Positions 43,321-52,884 of a stretch of DNA of 64,000 nucleotides are shown here, piece after piece. Source of the DNA: Kineosporiaceae bacterium (GTDB lineage Bacteria; Actinomycetota; Actinomycetes; Actinomycetales; Kineosporiaceae); assembly GCA_016794595.1 (NCBI GenBank), contig JAEUJN010000076.1:62001-126000 (forward strand), written 5' to 3'. The position numbers and the translations under genes are program-made. Numbering within the stretch: position 1 is the first letter of the stretch; the number at the start of each line of letters is the position of its first letter. The notes below the pieces were generated by a model. The model saw nothing but the letters and a program-made list of their open reading frames with translations, was not told the origin of the DNA and searched no databases.

Positions 43321-44337
43321 GTGACCGATCCCGCGCCGACCGTCGGCACCCCCGTGGTGACGGTGCTGTTGCTCACCTACAACCAGCGCCCCTACGTGGA
43401 ACGTGCCCTGGCGGGGATCCTGGAGCAGCGACTCGACGTGCCGCTCAGGGTGGTCGTGCACGACGACGCCTCCACCGACGGCACCCAGGACGCGGTGCGC
43501 GCCGCAGCCGAACGGCACCCCGGACGGCTCGAGCTGATCCTCCAGACGGAGAACCAGCTCTCCCGAGGCGTCTCGATCACCGCGCGGCTGCTCCTCGACG
43601 TGGACAGCGAGTTCGTCGCCCTCTGCGAGGGGGACGACTTCTGGACCGATCCCGACAAGCTGCAGCAGCAGGTCGACTTCCTGCGGGCCAATCCGTGGTG
43701 CTCGGTGTGCCACCACGACTTCAGCATCGTGTCCGACGGTGGGCGAGCCGACTACGAGGCCGGGCTGCGGCGCTACCTGGACTCGTTGTCCTGGCGAACC
43801 TCCCCCCGGGTGGAGGGCCGGCGGCTGGCGTTGGGCAACTTCGTTCGCACCTGCACGGCCATGATCCGCAGGTCCTCGCTGAGGGACGAGCTCCTGCGGG
43901 CCGCCCACGACGTTCGACCCGGTGACCACATGCTGTTCTGCGCAGCGGCCGAGCACGGCGACGTCGGGTTCATCAACCGGGACATGGCCTGCTACCGGCT
44001 GCACGACGGTGGCTCCTGGTCGATGCTCGACCCGGCACAGCGTGAAGAGCGTCAGCTGGGGGTGTACTGGTTCCTGGCCGGCCAGCTCCGCGGGCCGATG
44101 CAGCACGCCGTGCAGGAAGTGTTGTTGCACCTGCTCGCCACCTCCGCGACCCAGCGACAGCGCTACCAGGCACTGCGTGAGCTCACGGGCCAGATCGCCC
44201 AGCTCGCGCAGGCGGGATCCCAGACGGCGGATGCGTTGGAGGCCACGCTGGCGCGGTCGGCCGCCCTGCAGGAGCGGTTGTCCGCCGTGACCGCCGAGCG
44301 CGACCTGCTGGCGTCCGTGACAGGTCACACCGGCTGA
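43321..44337 (+). CDS. Family 2 glycosyltransferase
   Basis: A 338-aa GT-A enzyme. VVTVLLLTYNQRPYVERAL opens the nucleotide-binding fold; VHDDASTDGTQD and CEGDDFWTDP supply the metal/sugar-nucleotide aspartates; the catalytic region continues with WCSVCHHDFS. The C-terminal ~60 residues form a coiled coil (LRELTGQIAQLAQAGSQ...ALQERLSAV). It is convergent with the sugar-modification operon, so it is likely to use or extend that glycan (inference). The GTG start is moderately supported; an in-frame TTG lies 12 nt upstream. Confidence 0.85.
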   Translation: MTDPAPTVGTPVVTVLLLTYNQRPYVERALAGILEQRLDVPLRVVVHDDASTDGTQDAVRAAAERHPGRLELILQTENQLSRGVSITARLLLDVDSEFVALCEGDDFWTDPDKLQQQVDFLRANPWCSVCHHDFSIVSDGGRADYEAGLRRYLDSLSWRTSPRVEGRRLALGNFVRTCTAMIRRSSLRDELLRAAHDVRPGDHMLFCAAAEHGDVGFINRDMACYRLHDGGSWSMLDPAQREERQLGVYWFLAGQLRGPMQHAVQEVLLHLLATSATQRQRYQALRELTGQIAQLAQAGSQTADALEATLARSAALQERLSAVTAERDLLASVTGHTG

Positions 44338-44402
44338 CCGAGACGCCGGAGGTGAGCTGCACGCCCCGACGCCTGCCGGCCGCAGAGCGCCGGTCCAGAG
44401 GG

Positions 44403-45152
44403 TCAGCTCAGCAGCAGCTCGAACCGAAAGTGCGCGTACGGCAACGTCTTGGGCTGCAGCAGCACCTCGGCCGTCGCGAAGCCGCTGTCGCGGGCCAGGT
44501 GGGCCAGCCACTGTGGGGCGAACCAGGTGCCGATGATCGGTTCGCCGGCGACGAGCTGCTCGAAATGGGCCGCGCGCCGTGACACCGAGTCGAAGAAGTC
44601 CCACATCCGGTCGGCGTCGGGGACGTCGCCGATCAGGACCCTGCCCCCCGGACGCAACCAGTCGCGCAGCCTGCGCATCAGGAGCACGGTCTCGCCCTGG
44701 GTGAGGTACTGCAGGCCCGCGTAGAGCAAGATCCGGTCGAACGAGTCGGCAGGGAACTCGCAGCGGCGGATGTCGCCCTGCTGGAGTTCGATGTTGGGGT
44801 GGCCTTCCCGGTCCACGTGGCGCAGCAGGTCCTGGGCGAAGTCGACCCCGAGAACCCTGGCGCTGCGCCGGGCCAGATGATGTGTGATGGCGCCGTTGCC
44901 GCAACACAGGTCCAGGACAACGTCGTCGAGTCCGGGCCGCAGCTGGTCGAGAATCCAGTCCACGATCGGCCGGAACTCCGCGTCGGTGATCGGTCGCCCC
45001 TGCCAGGTGCGCTGCACCTGCACCTGCGCGGCCGAGCCGAGGCTCTCGGCGGCCTGGTGCTGCCAGTACCGCTGCCAGTAGTCCTCGGGCGACGCCTGGA
45101 TCGTGGCCTCGCCCCCGACACCGGAGGCCTTCCCGGGCGAGGTCGTCGTCAT
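44403..45152 (-). CDS. Class I SAM-dependent methyltransferase
   Basis: A 249-aa methyltransferase. Motif I VVLDLCCGNGAITHHLA, the acidic VLGVDFAQDLL, then DSFDRILLYAGLQYL and LRPGGRVLIGDVPD. The N-terminus (ASPEDYWQRYWQHQAAESLGS) resembles sugar or small-molecule methylases. The ATG follows GGAGGGGG and overlaps the stop of the preceding gene (ATGA). It is the last gene of the rmlA operon and may O- or N-methylate the sugar made there. Confidence 0.85.
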   Translation of the reverse strand: MTTTSPGKASGVGGEATIQASPEDYWQRYWQHQAAESLGSAAQVQVQRTWQGRPITDAEFRPIVDWILDQLRPGLDDVVLDLCCGNGAITHHLARRSARVLGVDFAQDLLRHVDREGHPNIELQQGDIRRCEFPADSFDRILLYAGLQYLTQGETVLLMRRLRDWLRPGGRVLIGDVPDADRMWDFFDSVSRRAAHFEQLVAGEPIIGTWFAPQWLAHLARDSGFATAEVLLQPKTLPYAHFRFELLLS

Positions 45153-46114
45153 GATCCCCCTCCACCGGCTCGCTGCCAGGCCTCGGCGGCCCGCACGACC
45201 CGGTGCATGTCGCTCGCGTCGTAGTCCTCCGCGATCGGTACGGACAGGATGTGGTCCTCCAACCACCGGGCGCCGGTGATGTCCACCCGATCCTGAGCGG
45301 CGAGCACCCTCGGATGGGTCGGCCAGTGAATCGACGTGTAGATCGAGCGCTCGGCGAGGAAGGAACGCAGGCTGTCCCGCTCCTCGGTCGAGGGCAGCAA
45401 CCGGTTGTGAATCATGGGGACCTCGTGCCCGGCGAACGTCCCCATCGCCGTCCCGGCCGGGAAGGTGTCGGCAAGGACCCGCTCGTTGGCCTGACGCCTG
45501 GCGCTGACCACGGCCCGATCGACGGTGAGCAGCACCGCGAGCGACTGTCCCGAGATGTCGCACAGGGCCCAGTCCCGGTCCATCATGTTCTCCGCCTCGC
45601 GGACGTCGCGCCAGTCCGTCGCCTCCAGGCGGAGCCAGCTGTCCAGCTTGCGACTGGCCTCGTAGACCGGGTTGTGGGCACCACGGACGAACCCGCCGTC
45701 CACGACCTTCACCAGCTTGCGATAGCTACCGAAGGCGACGTCCCCGCGCAGCTGGAGGCGGGAGAGCCAGGCGTGCGAGAGGTCCTCGAGGATCGTTCCT
45801 CGCGACGGGGGGAGCGGGGTGGTGTTCTCGTAACCGAAGTAATGGACGAAGACCAGCGCCTCGCCGGTGTCCAGACTGTCCGGGTAGTGGCAGGTGAGGT
45901 CCGGCGCGACCGAGTAGAACCGCAGGTCGATCTCCGGGAAGCGCCGCTCCATGGCCGAGACCAGGGACCAGCACACGAAGGTCGGCAACCACACCCGCCT
46001 CGGGCGGATCCTCTCCCCGATCAGGTAACTGAATGCGGCTCGGCCCGAACCGAAATAGGTCTCCGGACCGCGGTGTGGCGGCAGCTTGCTGCCGATGATC
46101 GTGTCAGTGGTCAT
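45149..46114 (-). CDS. Divergent PLP-transferase-fold protein in glycan operon
   Basis: A 321-aa protein with a recognisable but diverged DegT-like layout: GSGRAAFSYLIG near the N-terminus, RRVWLPTFVCWSLVSAM, LVFVHYFGYENTTP, then ILEDLSHAWLS (Asp that would hold the PLP ring nitrogen) and SYRKLVKVVDGGFV, whose Lys is the likely Schiff-base residue. The C-terminal part (THPRVLAAQDRVD, ILSVPIAEDYD) also fits. Aminotransferase activity is plausible, but the substrate is unknown. It overlaps the genes on both sides (11 nt and 4 nt). Confidence 0.7.
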   Translation of the reverse strand: MTTDTIIGSKLPPHRGPETYFGSGRAAFSYLIGERIRPRRVWLPTFVCWSLVSAMERRFPEIDLRFYSVAPDLTCHYPDSLDTGEALVFVHYFGYENTTPLPPSRGTILEDLSHAWLSRLQLRGDVAFGSYRKLVKVVDGGFVRGAHNPVYEASRKLDSWLRLEATDWRDVREAENMMDRDWALCDISGQSLAVLLTVDRAVVSARRQANERVLADTFPAGTAMGTFAGHEVPMIHNRLLPSTEERDSLRSFLAERSIYTSIHWPTHPRVLAAQDRVDITGARWLEDHILSVPIAEDYDASDMHRVVRAAEAWQRAGGGGS

Positions 46115-46376
46115 CGGGCCCTCCGGGCTCGGGCTCGTGCTGCACCTCGGCCACGATCCGGCGGGCCTGAGCGGCGAGACGGCCCGGCGGGAGCTCCCGG
46201 AAGTCGCCCTCGAGCACGTGCAGCAGCTCCTGGCCGCGCCGGATCTCGTAGTGGTAGAGCCATTCCGAGTAGTAGGCCGTCCGGGGGAAGGACTCAACGC
46301 TGCACTCCCCGGCCAGTGCGTACTTGAGGTAGCAGTACGCCTCGAGGTCGCTCTCGGCCACGAACGGTGCGGTCAT
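46104..46376 (-). CDS. Small protein of unknown function (90 aa) in glycan operon
   Basis: Not recognised. 90 aa, starting MTAPFVAESDLEAYCYLKYAL, then ESFPRTAYYSEWLYHYEIRRGQELLHVLEG. It is rich in Tyr and acidic residues and has no membrane segment or signal. Its ATG overlaps the WbqC stop (ATGA) and its end overlaps the next gene by 11 nt, so it is almost certainly translated. The pattern suggests a small helical partner protein of a neighbouring enzyme. Confidence 0.72.
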   Translation of the reverse strand: MTAPFVAESDLEAYCYLKYALAGECSVESFPRTAYYSEWLYHYEIRRGQELLHVLEGDFRELPPGRLAAQARRIVAEVQHEPEPGGPDDH

Positions 46377-47122
46377 CGGCTCACCAGCTCCCTGTCCGGA
46401 CGAGGATCGGTCAGCATGGCCCGCACCTGGTTCGGTGGGCACCACATCAGTGCATCGAGGATCGACAGGTTGGGCACGTGGGTGTAGCGCCCGGTGTGAT
46501 AGCTCAGCGGCTCGAACTCCTGGATGGTCAGCCGAACGCCAGCCTCGGCGAACCTGGCGGGGTCGAACAGGGCCGCTCCACCGGGCGGGTTCAGGTACTC
46601 GTCGGCCCCCAGGTGACGAGAGATCTCCAAGGCCCAGTCGCCGGGTCCGTCGATGGCGTCCGTCGGCATGGCGAGCGCGGAGAAGAGCACCGGCGCGAAA
46701 GGGATCCCCAGGTGTCGGCAGACCTCCGCGAGGCTGTGCACGACCAGCTCGGTCAAGCGTCCGGACGACGGCGTCAGGCAGCGCTCCACCAGTTCGACGG
46801 TCTCGCGGTAGCAGGGAGCGTGCTTGCGATAGTGGGCCAGCTGGCCGAGCAGCGTGCGTCGCCACGGGCGCCGCTCGTCGATCTCGATGTCCTGGATCGG
46901 GGTGCCTCGGGAGTGGCTGCGCAGCGGCACGCCCACGTACTGCCAACCTGGTTCGAGGACGGTGCCTCCGGGGCCGAGCGGGGACAGGATCCGGTTGCGG
47001 TTCACCCAGCCGTGCCGGATGTACTGCGGGGTGTCGAAAACGACCCAGCAGTCGGTGCGCTGGATCAGGTCGAAGTAACCCGGATAGGGGAACAGGTACG
47101 GCTGCATCACCCCGAGTCTCAC
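46373..47122 (-). CDS. WbqC-like family protein
   Basis: A 249-aa protein of the WbqC family, found in O-antigen and other surface-glycan loci and thought to act in amino-sugar modification. The N-terminus LGVMQPYLFPYPGYFDLIQ, then WVNRNRILSP, the mid-protein RRTLLGQLAHYRKHAPCY and the C-terminal LSILDALMWCPP are characteristic. The GTG overlaps the sulfotransferase stop (GTGA). Chemistry unproven. Confidence 0.85.
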   Translation of the reverse strand: MRLGVMQPYLFPYPGYFDLIQRTDCWVVFDTPQYIRHGWVNRNRILSPLGPGGTVLEPGWQYVGVPLRSHSRGTPIQDIEIDERRPWRRTLLGQLAHYRKHAPCYRETVELVERCLTPSSGRLTELVVHSLAEVCRHLGIPFAPVLFSALAMPTDAIDGPGDWALEISRHLGADEYLNPPGGAALFDPARFAEAGVRLTIQEFEPLSYHTGRYTHVPNLSILDALMWCPPNQVRAMLTDPRPDRELVSR

Positions 47123-47928
47123 GCGAGGAACCTCTCCAGCGGAGTGCCCTGCACCTCGCGGACAACGGCACGCTGGATGGCGGGGTCGAGCTCCCGACGC
47201 CAGTGGGTCGCCACCGACGGGTCCTTGAAGACCGCATAGGGGCTGTCGGAATGTGAGGCGTGGCAGGCCCGGACGAACTCCTCCGTCTGCGCGCTCACCT
47301 CCAGGTCGAGGAACTCGAACAGCTCATGGGTGAGCTTCTCGGTCTCGGCCACGAGTGCCTCGTAGCTGATCACCCGCACGCGGTCGGGGTACTTCACCGC
47401 CAGGTCGAGGTAGAGGTGGGCGACCTCGCGCCATTTGTGGAAACCGAAGAAGTTCTCCTCGCGGCCCTGGTTCTTGCAGGCCCCGAAGCGCCACTCGCGC
47501 GCCAGGTCCGACCCCGGCGGGAACTCCTTGGGGTTGCGACTCCAGGAATGCAGGACCCCGCAGGGGTGGCGCACGATGCCGACCAGCCTCAGCTGCGGCA
47601 GGTGCTCCAGCATCGTCGGGATCAGGTACTGGTAGCGGCACATCTTCAGTGCCAGCGTGGTCGTCGGGTTGTGTTTGGTGAAGGTCGGGTAGAGCCCTGC
47701 GCTGCGCTTGTCGGCCTGGGCCAGGAACTCGTCGGTGTGCCCGTCCATCCGGCGCATCAGCGCGGCGAACTCCTGTGGCGAGGAGTCGGCGGTGACAGAG
47801 TCCTTGAACGCGTAGGCGAAGAACGGCTGGAAACGGTAGTTCACCGCGGGGGAACTGTCGATGAGCATGCCCAGCCAGCTGGTCCCGCTGCGGGGTACTC
47901 CGGCCACCACACCGATCGACTCGATCAT
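47119..47928 (-). CDS. Sulfotransferase (PAPS-dependent)
   Basis: A 269-aa enzyme predicted to transfer sulfate from PAPS. The 5'-phosphosulfate loop is GVPRSGTSWLGML close to the N-terminus and the 3'-phosphate site is VGIVRHPCGVLHSWSR. The later YEALVAETEKLTHELFEFLDL is typical of sulfotransferase domains. The ATG overlaps the DegT stop (ATGA). Lying among sugar-modifying enzymes, it probably sulfates a glycan or glycolipid. No PAPS-synthesis gene lies in the window. Confidence 0.87.
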   Translation of the reverse strand: MIESIGVVAGVPRSGTSWLGMLIDSSPAVNYRFQPFFAYAFKDSVTADSSPQEFAALMRRMDGHTDEFLAQADKRSAGLYPTFTKHNPTTTLALKMCRYQYLIPTMLEHLPQLRLVGIVRHPCGVLHSWSRNPKEFPPGSDLAREWRFGACKNQGREENFFGFHKWREVAHLYLDLAVKYPDRVRVISYEALVAETEKLTHELFEFLDLEVSAQTEEFVRACHASHSDSPYAVFKDPSVATHWRRELDPAIQRAVVREVQGTPLERFLA

Positions 47929-49145
47929 GAGTCCTCCCCTTGCGGTCCGGTCAACGCCGCCAGTCTGCGGTCGGACGCCGCCGTGCTGACCACGGCATCG
48001 ACGATCCCCACCACCGCCTCGGCCCGCTCCGGGGTCATCGCCGTCCCGGTGGGCAGCACGATCACCCGGCCGGCCACGAGTTCGGTGACGGGCAGCCATT
48101 CGCCGGCCCCGGGCACCTGGTCGGCGTAGGGCGCCATCCGGTGACACCCGGGCCAGAAGTAGCGGCGCGCCATGACGTTCTCGGCTCGCAAGGCGTCGAT
48201 CACCCGGTCACGCAGCTGCGGGTCGCCGTCCTCCACCTCGAGCACGGCGTACTGGTAGTTGGCGGCCTCACCGGGCGGGAACTCCAGCAGCCTCACGTTC
48301 GGCACCCTGGCCAACGCTCGACGGTAGGTGGCGTGGATCAGCCGGTTGGTCTGGACGAAGGACTCGATCGCGTCCAGGTTGACCAAGCCCATCGCGGCGC
48401 AGATCTCGGGCATCTTGCCGTTGGTGCCCTCGCCGCCGACATCGTCCAGACCCTGGAAGCCGAAGTTGCGCAACCGGCGCAGCCGTTCGGCCAGATCATC
48501 GTCGTCGGTGGTGACCGCCCCGCCCTCGAAGGTGTTGAAGAACTTGGTGGCGTGGAAGCTGAAGACCTCGGCGCGGCCGAACGAACCGATCATGCGCCCG
48601 TTGTGCGACACCCCGAACGCGTGAGCGGCGTCGAACACCAATTCCAGGCCGTGATCGTCCGCGACCTTCTGGAGCCGCTCGACGGCCGCGGGCCTTCCCC
48701 ACAGATGGACGGCCACGATCCCTGACGTGGCCGGCGTGATCGCCCGGGACACCGCCAGTGGGTCCAGGGTGTGGGTGAGGTCGTCGATGTCGGCAAACAC
48801 CGGCGTGAGCCCGATCCAGGACAGGGCGTGCGCCGTGGCCACGAACGTGTACGAGGGGACGATGACCTCACCGCTCAGCCCGAGCGCCCTGGCGGCGAGC
48901 TGCAGGCCCACGGTGCCGTTCACCACCGCGATGGCGTGCCGGACCCCCAGCAGCTCGGCGATCCGGTCCTCCAGCTCCTGGACCAGCGGCCCGCCGTTAC
49001 TCAGCCGCCGAGTGCCGAAGATCTGGTCGATGTAGCGGTCGAACGCCGCCCGATCACCCAGGTTCGGGCCCCCGACGTGCACCGGTGACCCGGCCGCGCG
49101 CGAAGCCGGGGCCTCGAGGGGCGTCGTTCGCTGCTGGGCAGGCAC
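47925..49145 (-). CDS. DegT/DnrJ/EryC1-family sugar aminotransferase
   Basis: A 406-aa PLP enzyme that probably aminates a nucleotide-linked keto-sugar. VVNGTVGLQLAARALGL, VIVPSYTFVATAHALSWIG, FDAAHAFGV (cofactor Asp), and the PLP-lysine motif FSFHATKFFNTFEGGAV. The C-terminal strands (YQYAVLEVEDGD, MARRYFWPGCHRM) are standard. Its likely substrate is dTDP-4-keto-6-deoxyglucose, because rmlA lies directly upstream, but no 4,6-dehydratase (rmlB) is in the window. The GTG starts 7 nt after the rmlA stop codon. Confidence 0.9.
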   Translation of the reverse strand: MPAQQRTTPLEAPASRAAGSPVHVGGPNLGDRAAFDRYIDQIFGTRRLSNGGPLVQELEDRIAELLGVRHAIAVVNGTVGLQLAARALGLSGEVIVPSYTFVATAHALSWIGLTPVFADIDDLTHTLDPLAVSRAITPATSGIVAVHLWGRPAAVERLQKVADDHGLELVFDAAHAFGVSHNGRMIGSFGRAEVFSFHATKFFNTFEGGAVTTDDDDLAERLRRLRNFGFQGLDDVGGEGTNGKMPEICAAMGLVNLDAIESFVQTNRLIHATYRRALARVPNVRLLEFPPGEAANYQYAVLEVEDGDPQLRDRVIDALRAENVMARRYFWPGCHRMAPYADQVPGAGEWLPVTELVAGRVIVLPTGTAMTPERAEAVVGIVDAVVSTAASDRRLAALTGPQGEDS

Positions 49146-49151
49146 AACGGC

Positions 49152-50087
49152 TCATCGGACGGCGGCGGCCCTGGCTTTACCCGTTCTCTGCTGCGGGACC
49201 GATCGCGGGGCGGCGGGCCCGCCGTCCTCCTCCAGCAACCGGAGCAGGTACTCGCCGTACCCACTGGCGCGCAACGGCTCGGCCACCGCCCGCAGGGCGT
49301 CGTCGTCCAGCCACCCCTGCCGCCAGGCGACCTCCTCCACGCACCCGATCTTCGATCCGCCTCGTCGCTCCAGCATCTGGACGAACGTGGCTGCCTCGAG
49401 CAGGGAGTCCACGGTTCCGCAGTCGAACCATGCCGTCCGTCGATCCAGCACGCCGACATCCAGCCGCCCCTGGCGCAGGTACTCCTGGTTGACCGAGGTG
49501 ATCTCCAGTTCCCCGCGAGGACTCGGTCGCACGGCCCGGGCGAACTCGACCACGTCCTCGCCGTAGAAGTACAGGCCCGGAACGGCGTGGTGGCCGCGGG
49601 GCCGGGTGGGCTTCTCCTCCAGGGACAGAGCCCGGCCGTCACGGTCGAACTCGACCACCCCGTAGTGCTCGGGGTTGCTCACCCGGTAGGCGAAGATGCC
49701 GGCGCCCGCCACGTCACAGCGTGCCTTCAGGGACGTGCCCAGACCGACTCCGTGAAAGATGTTGTCCCCCAGGGCGAGCGCCACACGATCGCGGCCCACG
49801 AAGTCCGCGCCGATGAGCAGGGCCTGGGCCAGTCCCTCGGGCCGGTGCTGCACCGCGAACTCCAGCCGGACGCCGAACTGACGCCCGTCCCCGAGCAATC
49901 GGCGAAACGCCGGCTGATCCTCCGAGGTGGTGATCAGCAGGATGTCCCGGATCCCGGCGAGCATCAGGGTCGACAGCGGGTAGTAGATCATCGGCTTGTC
50001 GTAGACCGGGAGCAGCTGCTTGCTGACCCCACGGGTCACCGGGAACAGCCGAGATCCGGCGCCGCCGGCCAGCAGGATGCCCTTCAC
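49152..50087 (-). CDS. rmlA: Glucose-1-phosphate thymidylyltransferase
   Basis: First enzyme of dTDP-sugar synthesis (311 aa). [34 protein letters not shown] contains the nucleotide loop and active-site Lys; ALGDNIFHG carries the metal Asp; [21 protein letters not shown] and [13 protein letters not shown] follow. The C-terminal ~20 residues are an extra basic/Ala tail. It is the first gene of the seven-gene modification operon; the promoter must lie in 50088-50183. The GTG has no strong ribosome-binding site. Confidence 0.94.
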   Translation of the reverse strand: MKGILLAGGAGSRLFPVTRGVSKQLLPVYDKPMIYYPLSTLMLAGIRDILLITTSEDQPAFRRLLGDGRQFGVRLEFAVQHRPEGLAQALLIGADFVGRDRVALALGDNIFHGVGLGTSLKARCDVAGAGIFAYRVSNPEHYGVVEFDRDGRALSLEEKPTRPRGHHAVPGLYFYGEDVVEFARAVRPSPRGELEITSVNQEYLRQGRLDVGVLDRRTAWFDCGTVDSLLEAATFVQMLERRGGSKIGCVEEVAWRQGWLDDDALRAVAEPLRASGYGEYLLRLLEEDGGPAAPRSVPQQRTGKARAAAVR

Positions 50088-50183
50088 CGTCAGGGCTTCG
50101 ACGGACAGGGCTCTGCGCTTGAGACCCGGCCCACCCCTACCGGCGAGGCCGTGCGGCCGGGGGCCACGAGGCCCAGCCCGGCA

Positions 50184-51179
50184 TCAGACCGGGCCGGGAG
50201 CCCACCCGCGCACCGGGGGGTGGAACAGCCGCCCGATCCGCAGGCGCCGGGCCGCCACGTCGATGGCTGCGGCCCCGATCAGCAGGATGACCGCGTCGAC
50301 CAGCACGCTGATCGGCTCGGCCTCGGTGACCGTGAGCATGTCCGAGACGCCCCCGGTGAGCACCGAGTAGGTGAACGCGACCACGTTGAACCCCGCGTGC
50401 AACGCGATCGACGCCTCGAGGCCTCCCGTCCGCCAGACCAGCCAGGAGGCGACCAACCCGAACAGCAGCCGGTCGGTGAACAGCCACGGGTCCTGCTGGC
50501 CGTGCGCGTAGGCGAAGACCGTGGCCGAGACCACGGCCGCCAGCAGCGCGCCGGCCCCCGCCCGCGGCACCAGCGACCCGATCGCCTGGCTGAGCCAGCC
50601 GCGGAAGAAGTACTCCTCACCGGCCGCCTGCAATGGCGTCGTGGCCAGTACCACCAGGGCGTAGGTGAGGGCACGGTGCTCGGGCGAGAACTCGACCCCA
50701 CCGGCGGCCAGCAGCAGGCCCCCGTTGGCCACCACCATGACGATCACCACGACCACCGAACACCGGATCAGCCAGACCCAGCGCACGCCACCGGCGATCG
50801 AGGCCACCCACCGGGGACGCCAGCCGTGCCCTCCCCAGACCGCGAGCTGCGAGACCGGGATCAGGCAGGCCAGTAGCACGTTGGTGGTCAGGACGCCGAT
50901 CGGCGAGGCAGCCCAGTCGTTGTACTGGGCCTCGCTCGGCGGGGTGTCGGCCTGGGTGGCCCACATGCCGGCCATGGTGATCCAGAACGCCACCAGCACC
51001 ACCAGCGAGCTACCCAGGGCGATCACCAGGGACACCACCGGACGCCACCAGGCGTGGTTGGGGCCTCGCAGCAGCTGGGGATAGGGCCGGGCCAGCCAGG
51101 CCTCCCGCGGCCCTGCCCCGGGCACGAGCGGCCCGGTGAGCGTGTGCGGCACGGGACCGGCGGCCCCGCTCTCGCTCAT
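50184..51179 (-). CDS. CPBP-family intramembrane protein (CAAX-protease-like)
   Basis: A 331-aa membrane protein with ~8 hydrophobic segments. The ABI/CPBP motifs are present: glutamate pair in [16 protein letters not shown], His in [12 protein letters not shown] and the third motif in [11 protein letters not shown]. Family members include Rce1-like proteases and bacteriocin-immunity proteins; the target here is unknown. Its ATG overlaps the stop of gltX (ATGA), so it is co-translated with glutamyl-tRNA synthetase. Confidence 0.85.
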   Translation of the reverse strand: MSESGAAGPVPHTLTGPLVPGAGPREAWLARPYPQLLRGPNHAWWRPVVSLVIALGSSLVVLVAFWITMAGMWATQADTPPSEAQYNDWAASPIGVLTTNVLLACLIPVSQLAVWGGHGWRPRWVASIAGGVRWVWLIRCSVVVVIVMVVANGGLLLAAGGVEFSPEHRALTYALVVLATTPLQAAGEEYFFRGWLSQAIGSLVPRAGAGALLAAVVSATVFAYAHGQQDPWLFTDRLLFGLVASWLVWRTGGLEASIALHAGFNVVAFTYSVLTGGVSDMLTVTEAEPISVLVDAVILLIGAAAIDVAARRLRIGRLFHPPVRGWAPGPV

Positions 51180-52771
51180 CCGGCGAGCCGGCGTCGCAGG
51201 CCGGCCAACCGGTCGAGACTGACCTGGCGGCCCAGGATCTCCATCGACTCGAACAGCGGTGGGGAGACCCGGCGCCCGCTGACGGCCACGCGCAGCGGGC
51301 CGAAGGCGAGCCTCGGTTTGATCCCCAGCCCGTCCACGATCGCCGCCCGCAGCGCTTCCTCCAGCGCCGCCGCGGTCCAGTCCGGCAGCCCCGCGAGCGC
51401 CGCCTGGGCGGCGTCCAGGACGGCAGTGGCCTGCTGGACGTCCTTGCTCACCTGCGCCAGGGCATCCGCCTCGACCTCGACCTGCTCGGTGAACAGGAAG
51501 CCCAGCATGCCGACCGCCTCACTCAGCACGGTGATCCGGGTCTGGACCAGCGGCGCGGCGGCGTGCAGCACCTCGCGCTCGCGCTCCCCCAACCCGGTGT
51601 GGTCGGCGGCCCCGAGCAGTCCGGCGCCGTGCAGGTAGGGCACGAGCCGGGCCTCGAAGTCGGCCGGCTCGAGCCGCCGGAGGTGTTCGGCGTTGATCGC
51701 ATCCGCCTTGGCCTGGTCGAACCGGGCCGGGTTGGCGTTCACGTCGGCGATGTCGAAGGCCTTGACCATCTCGTCCATGGTGAAGATGTCGCGGTCCTCG
51801 GCGATCGCCCAGCCCAGCAACGCCAGGTAGTTCAGCAGCCCCTCGGGGACGAACCCGCGCTCGCGGTGGTGGAACAGGTTGGACTGCGGGTCGCGCTTGC
51901 TCAGCTTGCGGGTGCCCTCCCCCAGCACCATGGGCAGGTGGGCGAAGTGGGGCACGAACGTGGTCACCCCGATCGCGATCAGCGCCCGGTACAGCGCGAT
52001 CTGGCGTGGGGTGGACGAGAGCAGGTCCTCCCCGCGCAGCACGTGCGTGATCCCCATCAGGGCGTCGTCCACCGGGTTGACCAGGGTGTAGAGCGGCTGG
52101 CCCCCGGCGCGGGCGACCACGAAGTCCGGCACCGTGCCGGCCCGGAAGGTGACCTCGCCGCGCACCAGGTCCTCGAAGGTGATGTCCTCCGCGGGCATCC
52201 GCAGGCGCAGGACGGCGTCGCGGCCCTCGGCGCGCAGCGCAGCCCGCTGCGCCGGCGTGAGGTCGCGATCGTGGTTGTCGTAGCCCATCTTGGGGTCGCG
52301 CCCGGCGGCCTGGTGCCGGGCCTCGATCTCCTCCGGGGTCGAGAACGACTCGTAGACATGCCCACCGGCCACCAGACGCTCCAGCACGTCGGCGTAGAGC
52401 TCTCGGCGCTGACTCTGACGGTACGGCTCGTGCGGACCCCCGACCTCGACGCCCTCGTCCCAGTCCAGGCCCAGCCAACGCAGGGCGTCCAGCAGCTGGG
52501 CGTAGGACTCCTCGCTGTCGCGGGCGGCGTCGGTGTCCTCGATCCGGAACACGAACGTCCCACCGGTGTGCCGGGCGTAGGCCCAGTTGAACAGCGCGGT
52601 CCGGATCAGTCCGACGTGCGGGGTTCCGGTCGGTGACGGGCAGAACCGAACCCGCGTGGCCGGGCCCGGCACCCCGCCCCCCGCCGGGTTCGCTGGTGAA
52701 CTCACCGCCGGGGGTGAGGCGGAGATGGCGCCGGACGTCGTGCCCGCGGGGGCGTTCGGGTGCTCGCTCAT
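51176..52771 (-). CDS. gltX: Glutamyl-tRNA synthetase
   Basis: Class I aminoacyl-tRNA synthetase of 531 aa, charging tRNA-Glu and, in organisms using GatCAB, also tRNA-Gln. HIGH-type motif [21 protein letters not shown] and KMSKS-type KLSKRD are clear; the anticodon-binding C-terminal helices end in [12 protein letters not shown] ~38-residue Ala/Ser/Pro-rich N-terminal extension precedes the catalytic domain. The ATG at 52771 has TACCCT ~15 nt upstream. It is divergent from the PspC gene and coupled to the CPBP gene. Confidence 0.96.
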   Translation of the reverse strand: MSEHPNAPAGTTSGAISASPPAVSSPANPAGGGVPGPATRVRFCPSPTGTPHVGLIRTALFNWAYARHTGGTFVFRIEDTDAARDSEESYAQLLDALRWLGLDWDEGVEVGGPHEPYRQSQRRELYADVLERLVAGGHVYESFSTPEEIEARHQAAGRDPKMGYDNHDRDLTPAQRAALRAEGRDAVLRLRMPAEDITFEDLVRGEVTFRAGTVPDFVVARAGGQPLYTLVNPVDDALMGITHVLRGEDLLSSTPRQIALYRALIAIGVTTFVPHFAHLPMVLGEGTRKLSKRDPQSNLFHHRERGFVPEGLLNYLALLGWAIAEDRDIFTMDEMVKAFDIADVNANPARFDQAKADAINAEHLRRLEPADFEARLVPYLHGAGLLGAADHTGLGEREREVLHAAAPLVQTRITVLSEAVGMLGFLFTEQVEVEADALAQVSKDVQQATAVLDAAQAALAGLPDWTAAALEEALRAAIVDGLGIKPRLAFGPLRVAVSGRRVSPPLFESMEILGRQVSLDRLAGLRRRLAG

Positions 52772-52884
52772 GGTGGGCTCAGGGTATCCGCGACCGGGGC
52801 CCGGGCGCGGATCAGGGTCACCTCCGGGCCGCCTCAGGGACGTCCCTGACAGACAGGACGCCCGATCGGGCGCAGCCTGGAGAC

